A DNA stretch of 64,000 nt from Adineta steineri (GCA_905250115.1 CAJNOI010000277.1:28108-92107), one strand, 5' to 3'. Positions 10,801-26,236 are shown, counted from the first letter of the stretch. A program made the numbers and translations. The notes: a model not told the origin generated them from the sequence alone.

Positions 10801-12108
10801 CAGGTATAAGCGAATTTGCATATTCATTAGAATTAGTTAAAGACATGTCTGAAGTTGGCGATGGAGTTGTCGGTTGATAATAATAAGTACTTTCGATATA
10901 GGGTAATACAAAAGAACAATCATCAACAACAACAGCTTCATCATCAAATATAAATTTATGAACATCGCGTATTTGATTATTAGTAGTACCTGGAATAAAC
11001 CGAAAGCGAATTTCATTAGTAAGTATATAATAAGAAAATTAGTTTTTTTCTATACAGATGTATATATATATGAATTCTTATATGCTTATATTAAGTGTAT
11101 TTTTGATATCAATCGTGTTTTATAAACTTCAACATTTCATATATTTTACGTACTTTAAATTTTTCAGCACATAATGTAATAGAAATGGAAATGGATAATG
11201 CGTATTATTAGATTAGTACAAAATTGAATGATGAATTTAATAGATAACGTAACAAATCAGTTCCTTCTAGTACAACTATAATATCATCATTCATCACTTA
11301 TTCATTAAGTAGATTTAATATTTTAGATTTATGTTTCCACTTATCTATCAGATGTCAAAATGATATTTTACCTGTTCCTTCTTCAGTTAATTCAGTACCA
11401 ATTAATCCTTCAGATTTCTTCTTTCGTTTACCCTGTTTATCAGGATACCATTTTACTGCATTTCCATTTGGATCGTAATCTAAACAAAGAAAAAAACAAC
11501 CATTATCAGACTAAAATCTCTATTATTATAACATACAATAGTAAGCATAATAATCTTGATACCCATTATTATAAGCAGTCGCTGCTGGTCGATTCTTTCG
11601 ATTTCGTTTAGGTGTAGCTCCATCAAGACTACGTGTACGAATTCGATTACCACCACGTCCATTACGAGCATTTCGACCAGTACGATTTCCTTTTGATGTA
11701 CCTGATTTTGTATTAGCCTGAGGAGTAGTTGGTGGTACTGTTGTTGTTGTATCACCTTCAGTATTATCGAATGGTAATGGAACCCATTTTTGTTTACCTA
11801 AGATAAAAGCTTTAGAATAGAATCGATTTTCTTTCTAATTTCTCTTACCTTTTCTATTACGTGTTCGAGGTGTATTTGGTTGTGATGAAACTACTTGTTC
11901 ATCAGTTGCTTCAGCAAGACTTGGCCAATCTTTTGGCTGTAATAATTTTAAAATATATGAAAAATAATTAAGAACCGAAATATCTTACCGGTAAAATAGC
12001 AGAATCAGGTGGTGTATCAATTGTATTAGTATTTGAATTTGTTGTTGCTGAGGATTGTTGCCAAGCTGGACAGCTGGTAGGATTCGATATGGCTGTTTCG
12101 TTTGGCAT
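7878..12108 (-). CDS. LARP1: La-related protein 1 (LARP1)
   Basis: Sixteen exons on the minus strand, 12108-11989 to 8027-7878, total 3,048 nt, 1,015 aa. The N-terminus is disordered with basic/Gly-Arg patches. A La motif at about residues 255-345 is plain ([46 protein letters not shown]). The C-terminal DM15 region at about 797-930 contains three helix-turn-helix units ([54 protein letters not shown]). In animals DM15 binds the m7G cap of 5'TOP mRNAs and LARP1 is an mTORC1 target controlling ribosomal-protein mRNA translation and stability. Exon starts and ends include 11936, 11797, 11479, 10989, 10694, 10490, 10164, 9921, 9494, 9069, 8884, 8622, 8425, 8256. The last short exon (8027-7878) adds a basic tail; skipping its intron would give an alternative stop soon after 8084. 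Confidence 0.95.
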
Positions 12109-12918
12109 AATACCTCGTGTTCTTTACAGAACAAAGTAAGATAGTATATAAAAATTTAATTGATTATTAGATCTTAAAAAAAAATATAATTGACAAATGC
12201 TTTGTATTTTTCTATGATTATAAAACAACAAGGAGAGATATGTAAGCACGTGAGTCGATTACACAAAGCTATTTTTACTTATTTCGTACATACGCAGGTG
12301 TTACTATTAGTAGTATTTTTCGTCCATAGAATAATAAAATATGGATCATTATAGTATCATTTTATTGGCTTGAATTCTTCATTCTACGAACCAAACAAAT
12401 ATGATTATTACGAGAAAATGTAAGCCTCAATCGAAAATATTCTTATTATAATAAAATAATCATTATTTGATTTCGATGTTTGTACGTTAAGTATAGTATC
12501 GAAAAAGAGAAACTAGCGAGCAAATAAGAAATGATGTCGCTAAAGTCGTTTGAGTCTTATGACAAAACTGATAAGAAAAATACGTTATCTCTATATTCAA
12601 GTGTACTCGATTAAATATAAGTTGTATTTTTTAACGTAAAGCAAGATAAAAGTTTATATACTTATCTTTTTATGGCTTGTTGATATGAAAAAATCATTTT
12701 TTTGGTAAATGTTCGATTGAATATATATATGATGTTGACTATCTAAGAATTATTAATGTATGTCTTAGGATGGATTCATTCTGTATCTAATAAATTATTC
12801 ATTCAAATATTTCTATATTTTCTAATACACAAAATAAAGTATTATTAATAAATATTATGTGGGTATATAAATATCATGATAATAATAAAGGTAAATAACT
12901 AACATTGTTTTCAACAAT

Positions 12919-12962
12919 AGGATGTGGGTGCGAGACGAATATAATACCCACACCCACATCCT
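12919..12962. repeat. Short GT-rich inverted repeat
   Basis: aggatgtgggtg (12919-12930) is followed after 20 bases by its exact reverse complement cacccacatcct (12951-12962). It could form a hairpin or be the remnant of a tiny fold-back element. No direct target repeat was seen beside it. Confidence 0.6.
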
Positions 12963-13321
12963 TAAGAATTATTAACGTCTATTGACTTATTTATATAAAA
13001 AAAATGAATTAGTTTAGAATTATTTCATAATTGATAGTATTTTTAACATCATCAGGTCATGTCACTTGCTTGACAATAAAAAATAAATTTTAAATGAATA
13101 TTAATTAAATTGAAAATTAAAATTCTTTTTCCTTCTAAATACATAATTTAAGTCTGATGATAACAACTGAATAAAATAATTTCTCGAAATATTACTTCAT
13201 TTAAAAAAAATAAGGAGTAAATAAAATATTATTATAGATAAACTGTTCTTAATTTTAAACGAAAGCGTAAAAATAATTTACGCAAGACTCTAGAACAAGT
13301 TTCAGTTAGTGACAACATGAC

Positions 13322-13406
13322 TGGAGTACGGCGATTCCTAAAAAAAACCGGAACTGCGGTTCCGGTTCGGTTTTCGGTTCCATTTTTATGGAACCGCCGC
13401 ACCCTA
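13322..13406. mobile_element. 85-bp hAT-like MITE with exact 8-bp target duplication
   Basis: The element is bounded by perfect direct repeats aacatgac (13314-13321 and 13407-13414). Its ends are imperfect inverted repeats (tggagtacggcgattcc against tagggtgcggcggttcc read from the right end). The interior repeats ggttcc/ggaacc words. Eight-base duplications are typical of hAT transposition; the family assignment is inference since there is no coding part. Confidence 0.75.
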
Positions 13407-13744
13407 AACATGACTAACTTTTAAAAACTACATTCAAGAGTATTACAAGACGCAGACTTTTATAACATTTTGACACTTTATCGTTGGAATCTGTGCAGCG
13501 AATAATAATTTTATAATCAAAGTATCAAAACTGATTACTTTTTTTTTGATAATCTTGAGCATGAGATAGCTAACAGCTGTTCAGTAAAATTCTCTATTTG
13601 CTATACAACAAATAATTATGATTCTTGAGTATTATTTATTATTTTTTAATCGAACAAATACAATCCTTATTCTACAATTTTCCTCGGTTTTTTTAAAAGA
13701 ACAGAAAAGAGACACATTATCTAATGGAAAAAGTTTATTTTAAT

Positions 13745-16700
13745 TTAATTTATTGGACATGAATATTCAATTCCATCAATTGAATGAAGTGCTTTAGCAT
13801 GTCGAATTGAATTATGTTCATCGTTATCATTATCAATGGCAATTATTTTCATATTTGTTATACAACCAATATATACAGGTATATCATCAACAATAGGTGG
13901 TAATTTATTCATTTTACCGATATATAATGGTCCATTAGTATTTAAATCAAAATCATTTAATAATAATTCTTCATCTGCATCATATTTATCAACATGTAAA
14001 CGTACAAATGTTAGATCTTTTTGAATATCAACTGTATGCCATTGACCATCACACATTTCATTATCATTATTATCATTTGGCCAATGAACAACATGAATTT
14101 CATCAATATTATTTTGTAATAATGTCACAACAATATTACCTTTATCAAGATAAATAAATAAATAATTATCTTCATTAGTATTTGTTGCAGCCAATAGAAG
14201 ACCACTTTTAACACGAGATTTAAAATGAAATGAAATATTGAATCGTTGACCAAGACGAAATGAATTTTCTATACAAAAAAAAATTATTTATCAAAAAAAT
14301 CCTAATTCTTTTTTTTCTTACCAAGTATTAATTCTTTTTCTCCATTAATAAAAACTCCTGATTCTTCAAATTCATAACATGTTTTTATATTATAATTATA
14401 TTCATTATTAACATTTGTATCAAATGTTATTGCTTGACTATTAATTTGTATTGTACTTAAACAACCTTGAAATTGAAGATAATTATGTCGAGTTTTAAAA
14501 TGATGTAATTGACGACGACGATTTAAAAGAAATGTTTCATCCGATGGTATATTACCAAAATAATATATTCCATCTGTATCTAAAGATAATTTTGTACCTA
14601 AAATTTTCAAATAATTTTATTAATTTTTTCTATTAGAAGTTAAGAATAATAATTAACCTGGTGGAATAATAAAACCTTCGGAATGTAAATCAATATATAA
14701 AGTTGCATTATTTCCATGTCTTATAACATCAACACGATGCCATTGATCATCATTGATTCGATTTATACTTTCAATTTCACCTTTACCTGATCCGCAATCA
14801 AAAGCAAAAACTAATCGACCTTTATATAACCATACAGCAATGAATTCATTTAAAATTGAAGAATCAAAAGCTGAATAAAATCATCAAAGAAAAAATTTTA
14901 ATTTTTAAATAAAATATTTACCATTACTGCCTGAATAGAATAATAAACCATGTGTAAATCGTGTTCGGAATTTAAATGAAATATTCATTGATAGACTAGT
15001 TGATGGTTCTGATATTGTTATTTGTCCACGACTTTCTCGATGATCATCACCAAATCTATAGCCGATATCTTGACCACGATTATTCGAAGGTTTCATAGGT
15101 AAATTACATGAACGATGTTGACGAGATGAATAATCATCTTCTTCGTCATCATCATCATCATTCGATACTTTTGTTTCATTTTTAATTTGAATAGTTGAAG
15201 ACGTAAGTAAATCAATCGATGGTAATATAGAACTATTTATACTATAATTACTGAAATCATCATTAAATTGAAGTAATTTTAATTGAAATCTATCAGAAGA
15301 TGTTGGTTTCGTAGCATTATACTCAAATGGTGGATAAACTACTGATCCTTTATTATTATATTTATTATTGTTATTATTATTACTAGTAAATGCAATGGTT
15401 GGGCAATTTTGTTCCGTATTTTTTAATTTAACAACATTATTAAAATTAACTAATGAACCATCTATATTAACATCTCCAATACATCCAAAGAAACGTTGTG
15501 TATCCTCTGATACATTTTGTGGTACACCACCAATAAATACTGTTTTAAATAATTGATAATCATTATATTCACTTTCAATATCTAATTTACCACATTCTGT
15601 ATCATTTAAATATAAACGATATGATTGTGTATCACGATAAATACTTATATAATTCCACCAATTTGTTGATAAACTATTTTCACATTGTATTATTGGTAAA
15701 TCTTTATGTTTAATCATAAGATGATTGAATTCAAAATAAATTATTAATTTATCGATATTGTCATTTTCATTATTCATATATACTAATGTACCATTTTGTT
15801 GATTCGATTGAAAACGTGCTGTTATAGCCCATGGTATTGTTAAATTTTTATCGGATATTTCAACATAACTTTCTTGATCATAATGATAATTAAATTGTAC
15901 TGTACGTAAAATTTGTTCAATAGAACATGTTGTTTGAATATTTTCACTACGTTTAAAATGTTCAGATTTAAATGTTAATTCAATACGATCAATAAGAATT
16001 GATTGTATACAACCACTAAAACCTCGACTTGTTATTGTATCACGTAATGAATCTAGTCCAATATATTTACCAACATAAATATCATCATTACCACCTTCAA
16101 TACGTGATTCTTCATCACGATCAGTTATTGATTCCGATAATTGATTATCAAGTTGTACAATAATTTCTGTATTTTGTTTTTTTATTTGTAAACGATGTAA
16201 TTGATTATCATGAACATTATCTTCAAGACGTAAACTAACAAGACCACTACCTGTATTAATAAGAATTTCTGGATGTGAATCAATAATTTGTACAGCAAAA
16301 AAACGTTTTTCAAAATCACCACCACCATATGTAAATAGAAGACCATTGGGTGAATTTGTTTTAAATATAATTGTTAAGACAAATGAATGTTCAAGACGAC
16401 GTAAACGTCGTTTAGAAAATATTGCATAACCATCACCTTTAAGACTAAAACCAGGTACAGATTCACGGTGAATTATTGATGGTATTGAACCTTGATTATA
16501 ATTCATAGCCGATTGAAAATTCCATAAACTAACACTTTGATCATCAAGACGTACATTTGATATTGAACCAGAAAATGCTGGATAAGTTTGTTTCAATGAT
16601 ATTTGTGATGGTACACCACCAATTAAAAATACAGATCGTTCATCATGTAAATCAAGTATTGATTGTCCACCACTTTCAGCATCACTTGTACCAACAAATA

Positions 16701-19700
16701 CATCTGTACCATTAATATCAACAACAGTAAGTTGACCATGTGAACCAATTCTTTCACCTGTAACATCATACCATTGATTATCAATAAATGATCTTGGTGT
16801 TATGATTGATGTTGGTCGTTGTTGTCCAACATCATAAGTAAATTCAATTTGTCCATCTTGATTAAGTCTTAATGACATATATCTATCATCATTTTCATTA
16901 CCAGCATAAGCTAATAATCCATCAGATTCAGTTGTACGAAATGAAAGTGCTAATTTTGAATGTTGTTTATTTAAATTAACATAAGATTTACTATATGGTT
17001 TATGTAAATTAACACCACTTGTACGATTAAATTGTGCTCCAACACGAACTGAACTAACAATTGAACGTGATTCATCAACAAGACGACGAATATCAGCTAT
17101 AATATCAGCTATATTATCTTGAGTATTTATTGTTTCATCATAGCGATATTTTGCTTTACTTAATTGTTGATCTGTATCTGATTCCCAAGTTTTCATACGT
17201 TGAATCGATTGTTTAATATCATTAAATTCCATTTGTAATGGACGATCACTTAATGTTGATGCATTCATAGGTTTTTCAGCAAGAATTTTTTCACGTAAAC
17301 GTGCAAATTCATTTGTTTTTGCTTGACTATCATCATACATACGTGTTGAATGTGGTTCAACATTATCAGCTGTTGATTTTAATTCACCAATACGTAAATT
17401 ATATGCTGGTAATAATTTTTCACTTGTACTTAATGATTGACGATAACTTTCAGCTGAACGTTCTAAACGTTCTAAACGTTGTTCATCATTTAGATTTAAT
17501 TTAATTTCTGTTTCAAATGATGATAATAATGGTTGATCTAATCGTTCTTTTCCTAATTTTTCAATACGTTGTCGTTGTTGAGCAATATGTTCTTGTGATT
17601 TTGAAAGATTTTTAGCTAATTCAGTTGAAGTTGTATCGACTAAATTAACTGTATCAATTATATTTTTATAAACAAATACAGTTAATAATGTAACATTATT
17701 TTGTTGTTTCATATTTTCATATAACATATCTAAACGTTCGGATGTTTCTGTTAAATTTTGTACATAATTAAATACTTGTCGAACACTTATATGAACAATA
17801 CGATTTTGTTCAATTGTTTCATTAACTACTGAAAGTAGAATTTGTATGGAACTATTTAAATTATCCGCATTTGTTAATGTTTGACGATAGATCATTTGTA
17901 ATTGATTAAAATTTATCATTAAATCATTTTGTAATAATTGTGTTGTATTCGATAATTTTATATTTGTTGCTTCGTTTAATCCTGAACTTTGTTTTAATAT
18001 TGTACGTATTGATTTTATTGTATTATCGAGTGTTGTAATTTGTTGTGATACACGTTGAAGTTTTTCATAAGCTTGTTGAATATGTTTTTCCATTTGTATT
18101 GTACGTTGTTCAAAATGAAATGTTTGATTATTAAGTTTATCAATTTCATTTAAATGATTACTAAGATCATTATTTAATGATTGAAGATAAGTATGTAATT
18201 GAGAAGATAATTGACTGGAATTTTTTATTACACTTTGTTCAGGTTCAAGTTCAAATCGATCAATAGTTGCGTAAACTCTATTAACAAAAAAACAAGACAA
18301 TATAAGAGAGATTTTTCGATTAAAACTTACCTCTCAATAAGATTAACTATATAAGTTGGATCATCATTTCTTTGCTGTGTTAAATTAGCTGAGAATGCAT
18401 CAATATCATCAGCAAAATCTTGCATTAATTTAACTTGTTCACGTACACGTTCATATTCTTTTTGTGCACGTCTTGATAAATTTTTAATTTCATCTTGTTC
18501 ATGATTGATTTCAATTTGTGTTTGTTTAAAATCTTGATCGAATTCATTTAATAGACTGGTTAAATTAACAATTTGATCATTGAGACAAAATGAACTCGAT
18601 GGATTTTCATTTAATAAACATCGGTAATTTCTTATATTTGGACTATTAACAAGTGAACGATATTCATCAGCACGTAAACGCATACGTTGAATACGTTCAC
18701 TAGCTGTACGACCTTGAATTATTCGATCAGCATTATCAAGTGTTCGATTAATATTTATACGTAATTGATCAACATCATCAATTAATTGACGAGCACACCA
18801 ACCTTCAGGTACAATATTTGATTTATCACATGGAAGACAACCACGACCTGAAAGAAATCAAAGGATTAAAGATAAAATTCTTGATATATGAATTCATTAC
18901 TAACCTTCAACAATTGTATAATATTCTTCACATTGATCACATCGTTCTCCACGAACACCTTCAATACAATAACATCGACCTGTTTCTGCATCACAACTCA
19001 ATCCTGTATTGCTTAAATCTCGTACTGTTCCAAATCGATCGCATTGACATGGTTTACATCCATCTTCAGTTAAATCCCAATAACCTGGCAAACATACATC
19101 GCATTTTCTAAATAATATATATATTAAATACAAAAATTAACACTATTTAAAGTTTACCTTCCACCAACACCAGGTTTACATTGACATTGACCTGTATAAA
19201 GATCACATGATGGTCCTATACTACTTAAACCACATGAACATGGTTTACATCCTTCATCATTACATGCATGATAACCATAATGATTTTCTAAACAAACATC
19301 ACATGTAAGACCAGTTACACCTGGTTTACATTGACATCGTCCAGATCTTTGATCACATCTAGTCGAACCACATTGAGAACATGAACATGGTGCACAATTT
19401 TTTGTTCGAATAGCATCACCATAAAACCAATCTCGACAACGTTCACATGAATGTCCAGCTGTATTATTTAGACAATTAACACATCGTCCTGTTTGTTGAT
19501 CACAAGCATTCCAATCATATGGATCAATATTTGAATTACATTCACATGGTAAACATCGACCACCAACTTTACTTGGTTCACCCCAAAATGCTAGAAGCAT
19601 AGAATAAAGTCAAATTTATTTCTCAATCAATTCAAAATATATACCTGGATAACATGATTGACATCTATCACCATAATAACCTTGTTGACAAAAACATCTT

Positions 19701-22700
19701 GTAGTATCACCTGTTGTTGCGTTGATTTCACATGTTGATGCAAAATTATTTGATTCCACTGGTAATGGACATGAACAGATACGACATGAAATATTTCGTA
19801 CTGGATCACCATTATAACCCGGTATACAAGTTTCACAATATGTTCCCAATGTATGATTTTGACATGCTAAACAATGGCCAGTTTCAACATCACATATATC
19901 ACTTTGTCCATTACATTGACATGGTACACATGTATAACTATGTGCACCATTTGTTCCACTGTATTGTTTAAAATAACCTCGTGCACATGTTTCACATGAT
20001 GTACCAGCATAATTTGGTGGACATGAACATACTTCAATATTACGTGCTAATGGACGTTGTGGTGATATATTATTGACTGATTTTAAATCAGCTTGTTGTA
20101 ATTGAACAGCAACAATTGAACTTGATGTTGAATCAACTGAATATGGCCATGCAAGAATATGTAAACTTGATATATTACTAAGTGTTTGTAAAAATGTATC
20201 ACGTGTAACAGCCGTTGATGAACGTGTTTGAAAACGAAAATTAGCTTCTTTCAATGTAATTGATATATCTTCTTCAGGACGATTTGCTTCTATTGGTCGT
20301 GTATAATAATGAACAATTGTTAAATCACGTCCACGAAGTATAACTAATGGATGTTTATTTAATATTTGATTATAATTATTTGTTGTTGATGTATAACTTA
20401 ATTTAAATGTTAAATTTCCTCCATAGGAAAGAATTTTGTTTCCTAAATAATGTCTTGGTGCTGACCAATATATTGCTGATTGATCATTATTATCATAATT
20501 CATAAACATTGTTAAACGTGTTTCACGTCGATCATAACGTACATCAGATCGTGTTAATGACCAATCAGACATATTACGAATAAAACGATAATTAAATAAA
20601 CCTGAATGACATTGTGTTGTTGAACCAAAACAATAACAATTTGTACAACCTTTTGGATTATCAGATAATAAAGCAAATGTACTATCCGTACATCGATCAC
20701 ATCGTGGACCATAAACATTTTCTTTACATAAACAAGTACCTGTATATGTATCACATATAGGTTCAAGTGTACCAGCTGTATCACAATCACATTTCATACA
20801 ACGTGGATAATCATAATGACCTATTGTAATATATATATAGATAGATAGAAAGTTTTTTTTAATTCTATTTGATTATTTATATACCTGGAGCACAGCGATC
20901 ACATGTTCGAGAACCAATATTTTCACGACATGGACATTGACCTGTTCGAAGATCACAATCAAGACGTCCATTAATAACACCTTCAATTCGACATTGACAA
21001 TCTTCACAACCAATTAATGGATCTTGAAAAAAAGATAAAGATATTAGAATACATATATACATCAATATGTTAATAACTTACCAAAACCATATGTTCGTGG
21101 AGCACATTGATCACAATAACGTCCTGTAACTCTTGGTGGACAAATACAATCACCTGTTAATTCATTACATATCTTTGTTGGACATGTACATTGTCGACAA
21201 TTTGGAAAACCCCAATATCCTGTTCGACAACGATCACATCGTCGACCAATAACATTAGGTTTACAAGAACATTGTCCACCGTAAGGTTCACATTGCCCAT
21301 TTGGATTTACTGAACCACGTACATCACATAAACATTGAGATGCTTGATCATTAAATGTTGCCGATAAAGAATAAAGTGCTTGACGACAAAATGAACTTGC
21401 TTGTTGAATTTTAGGATCATAATTAGGTGCTGATTTTGTTATACAATCTTGAACAAATTTTGATGCACGATCAGTATCAGCTGTAGTTAATACTGGTGTT
21501 ACAACTTTTTCTGCATTTGGTTCAATTTTTTGAGCTGTAATATAATCAATAAGTAATGATGTATTTGGATTTGTTAATGCTAAATAAGCAGTAAATTCTG
21601 GTTCATCAAGTCTTATAGCTGTTGAACCATTTTGAAGTGTAACTATTTGTGAACAACCACCTTGTGTAAATCGTTGACATATTGGTGCATTAATTTCACC
21701 AATTTGACTATCACCTGTACGACTATAAAAAATAACAGTTAATGGAATTGTATCCGATATTGAATAAGATTTTGATTGAAAATAATGTATATGAAATTGA
21801 AATAAAGCTGGATAATTTTCTGTTTTAGTATAAACATCAGTTAAACGTCCATAAACATAGATATTTGGTGTAGAAAAACTTAATGGAACAACAGCAGTAT
21901 TTTCTGGTGCATTTGGAAAATTTGTTGTTTTTAAATGTTCATTATAATAATCTTCAGCTTGAAAAATTTGAACTGGTGCTGTCAATGAACTACCTAATGG
22001 TTTATTTGAATCACTACATATTGGTAAACCATGTGGACCATCATCTGATGTACCACGTACACATATAAATTGTGGTCGAAGAAGATCATAATTAAATTGA
22101 TTCATAGGTACAGCAGTTATTTTATGTATACCAATTGGACTACTTCGATCAGATTGTTGAACAACATTTAATATAACTGTTGCACGTCGCGTATCAGTAA
22201 CAGTCATTAATTTTGGTTTACTTATACGTTGATTACCACCATTACTTAATGTAGTTACCATTTGTCGACATACAAATGTATATGGACATTCAGTTAATAC
22301 TAATGATCCAGGCATCATATCTCCATCAATTGTTTGAACTCGAGCATAGGATGTTCCAGCATCAATAGTATGATAATCAACTAGGAGATAATACTGACCT
22401 GGTTTTGATATAATCCAATCATAACGATAATCACGACCACGTTCAATAGTTGTTAATGAATCAATTGATAATTCTTCAAGAAGATTGGAATCAATAACAA
22501 TACCATTTGGTGTTGAACCTGATGATGGATGACTTATACTTGACATACCATTTAATACTGGATAAGTATATTGATAACATTCTTCTTCATCATCTAATTC
22601 ACATGGACGACCATATGCAAATGCATCAGTTTGCTGAAGTGCTTGAGCTTCAATATAATCAATAGGCACAAAAACAATATAATCAATTAAAACTGGATCA

Positions 22701-25700
22701 GTTGTTTTTAATGTTAATAAATATTCATTATAGGGTGCTGCATCACTTGTTAAAAGTGTACTAGCCGTAGCAAATGTTGCTTGACGATCAGATTGTGGTA
22801 GATCAATATCAAATGTTTGTGGTGCTGCTGTACCTGTCTCTCGTATTGATGCAAAATTTACATTTATTTGTGGTAATTTATAATCTAAATTATTACTATC
22901 CATCGATGTTTTATTATATGTTTTATAACGAATTAAAAGTCGATAAGCAGTTGGTTTAATTAATTGTATATGTAATTGTACTTCGGATTGTAATGATGAA
23001 TATCTAACATAACCTTTCCATGAAAAATTTTCAAAATCACTTGAATCAAATTCATAACGAACAGGTGTTTGATGTTTTACTGTTAAACCATCTTCAAGTT
23101 CATATTGTAAATGATGTAAACTTGGAAAAAAATGTCCTAATGCTGGTTGATTACATTCACGACCAACAATTGATGGGCGACAAACACATTGTCCCGTTTG
23201 TTTATCACATATACTATGTAATGAACCACCAAGTGAACATCGACATGGTTCACAACCAAAAACATTATTACGTGCTAATGAATAATAACCATCAGCACAT
23301 ACATCACAACGTACAGTCGAATTTTGTGTAGTTAATTTACATGGACATTGACCTGTTGTTGAATCACAAGTATTTAAATGAGCTATTGTACCCGAATCAG
23401 AGCAATCACATGATTCACATCCTATAGAAGCAAAACAAAATAAATATATAAAGATTTTCTTAATTCAGTTTACCAAGTGGATTTGATGTTTTCATATTCC
23501 AAAAACCTTCTTTACAACGATCACATTGTCTTCCTTCAACATTTTGTTTACATAAACATAAAACACCTGGAATATTATGTCGACCACAACCAGGAAAATC
23601 ATTTCGTACACCAGCTGGAACACATTTACATTCTTCACAATATGGAAAATTAAATAATCCTTAAAAATAAATAGAAAAAAAAAGTAAAATTAATTGAGAA
23701 AAAAAATTTCAAAGTTTATACCCAGTGCACATTCTTGACATTTTTCACCAATAAAATTACTTTTACATACACACTGTCCTGTCGTTTGATCACAACTTAA
23801 ACCTAATGATCCATGCATATCACATGAACATGGAACACAATCCGGATAACGAAAATAACCTTTGAAAAATAATATTAGTTTTATAAAAAAAAAATCTTTT
23901 TTTGTCTTTACCAGGTGCACATTGATTACATTGTCGTCCACCAAAATTTGCCTTACAATGACATTGACCACGTTGATCACATGCTAAGAAAAGAAAAGAA
24001 TATAACTATTATTATATCTAAATATTTCAATGTTAAAAAAAACTAACCATCATATATAACTCCAGTTAAATCACAAGCACATGGTTCACATGTTGGATGA
24101 TTGAAGAATCCAGCTGCACATTGTTCACAGGTATGTCCAGTAAAATTCGCTTTACATAAACAAGCACCTGTATCTTTATTACATACTTCCGGTGTTGAAC
24201 CTAGTTAACAAAATAATATAGAAATATTATTTATATTTATTTTTGAATTTTTATTCATACCATTATGATTACATACACACGGTAAACAACCTGGATAACC
24301 ATAATGACCATTTTTACATGTATCACATGTTCGATTTTGATAATTTAATCGACATGGACATTGTCTTAAAAATAAATAAGATAATATTTTTTTTTGTTAA
24401 TGATTTTTTTATTTTATCTTACCCAGTTTCAGTATCACAAATATTTCCATCACTACCAGCACGTTCACATTCACATGGAAGACAACCAGCTTTAAAATTA
24501 TAATATCCTGGTGCACAACGATCACAATAATCTCCATCAAAATTCATTTTACATACACAACGACCTGAATCTGGTAAACATTTATGATCAGCTGTACCAT
24601 TAATTGAACATAAACATGGTTTACATCCAGCAGCAAAATCAAAATATCCAACTGCACATTCATCACATTCTAATCCAGCAAATTGTGGTTTACATTCACA
24701 TTTACCTGTGCCTTCTGCACAAGTACCCGTTGAAACTTTTAAATTACATTTACATGATTGACACATATCAACATCACTAACTTTCCGTGTAAAATTTCGA
24801 AAATATCCACGTACACATCGTTCACAATTGATACCTTCTGTATGATGTTCACAATTAAGACAACGTCCACCACCTTCATATTTTCCATGTATATCAATAC
24901 TTAATTTTTCTTCAGCAATTTTTTCTTCATAAACACATTCACTTGAATGACCATAACATTGACATGGTTCACATTCAAATGCATCAGCATCACGTGATTG
25001 ACGCCATTTTTTTTGTACAAATGGTTCACAACATTCTTGACAATAATCACCACATGTATTATGTCGACAACGACAAACCATTTTATTTGGACTTTTTGAA
25101 TGAGGTTTATCACATGATTCAGCATGACCTAAAGATTTTTATAATAGATTAATAGACAAATGATGTATGACTATATTGATAAATATCTGCTAACGAATAG
25201 AAACGAGCTCGTCATTACTTATTTTAATATGATATAACTTATAAAATAAAATTTTTTTATGAACTAACCATTGCATTGGCAATGTCCACCAATACCAATA
25301 TCTCTGATGGAATAAAAATATCTTCTTGTTACTGATTTATCATGACTATCATGAATAATTGAATGAGAATGTAATGTTGTTGGTCGAAGTAATCTTAAAC
25401 GAACATTTGTTGCACGTGTCCATTGTTGTAAAGTATCACTATAGGAGAAGTTTTTACTATTTGGTCGATCATTTATTAATGATATAACCATTTCACCTCT
25501 AGAAATAGCAATTGTTTTATTAATCAATAAAAGATTAAATTTACCCTTCTAATGGTATACGACTGGCATATTTTGTTTCACAAACAACATCATCATCTCG
25601 TGTAAATGAACGATTGACGAATGGTTGCACTCCAAATACTGTACGACATTCAACATCACTAGCAAAATAGTACCATGTTGAAAATGTCTTTCCATAATCA

Positions 25701-26236
25701 GTTGAACGTTCCAATGACCAAACAGCTGGTCGAGGCGAATTTGACATACGAATATATATATATGCTATATGATATTCTTGACCAAGATCTACTGTTATAT
25801 TCACTTTTTGATATTCAAGACCACGTGATAATGGTGGTGACTAGACATAAAAGCAAAAAAAAAGAATACAAGATTATGATTTTAATTTATTTTCTTTTAC
25901 CTGCCACCATCGATCTGTTCCATCAATTGTATAATTAACAATATGTTTTTTATCTGGTACACTTGGATCACAATAATCACAATATTGTCCATAGATTAAA
26001 TTTGAATCCTTATAATCTTTTTCATAAGGTGATGAACCAGTTAATTTACAATATAATTCTTTTTTATATTTTGTTTTATTTCGATTTTGTTTATCAATAA
26101 ATTCTCCACATGTTGATGTAGCTGCTACAGTTATATGTTTTTCCCGAGCAAGATTTAAATAAGGTGGTCTTAAACTTTCACCATAAGTATTTGTAATAAG
26201 CCATCCAAATAGAAAAAAAAGTTCGCGTACAGACAT
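13745..26236 (-). CDS. Laminin subunit alpha (alpha-5/LanA type)
   Basis: Nineteen exons on the minus strand totalling 11,388 nt, 3,795 aa in one frame. Order: signal peptide; laminin N-terminal LN domain to about residue 285 (TSTCGEFIDKQ, DGTDRWWQ, VNITVDLGQEYHIAYIYIRM); tandem EGF-like LE repeats to about 815; a ~500-residue LF-type domain (from LGHFFPSLHHLQYELEDG) in exon 23421-21082; more LE; a laminin IV (L4) domain about 1640-1830 in exon 20820-19645; LE; coiled coil about 2200-2760; five LG domains from about 2763, with an acidic linker (NDDDDDEEDDYSSRQHRSC) between LG3 and LG4. The C-terminal LG tandem makes it an alpha chain; one LF plus one L4 matches LAMA5, LAMA3B and fly LanA. It would trimerise with beta and gamma chains in basement membrane and bind integrin/dystroglycan. 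Exon 18277-14932 is 3.3 kb, very long for this window. Confidence 0.96.

Larger units (their letters stand above)
12109..13744. other. Intergenic region between LARP1 and laminin
   Basis: No gene. LARP1 reads away to the left and laminin ends here from the right, so this holds the LARP1 promoter and the laminin 3' end. It carries a short inverted repeat at 12919-12962 and a small transposon at 13322-13406. Confidence 0.6.

Noticed and set aside
18818-25152. Several plus-strand and alternate-frame open frames across laminin, rich in His, Val and Asn
   Set aside because: They are antisense or shifted-frame shadows of the LE-repeat exons, whose codon bias creates long open frames.
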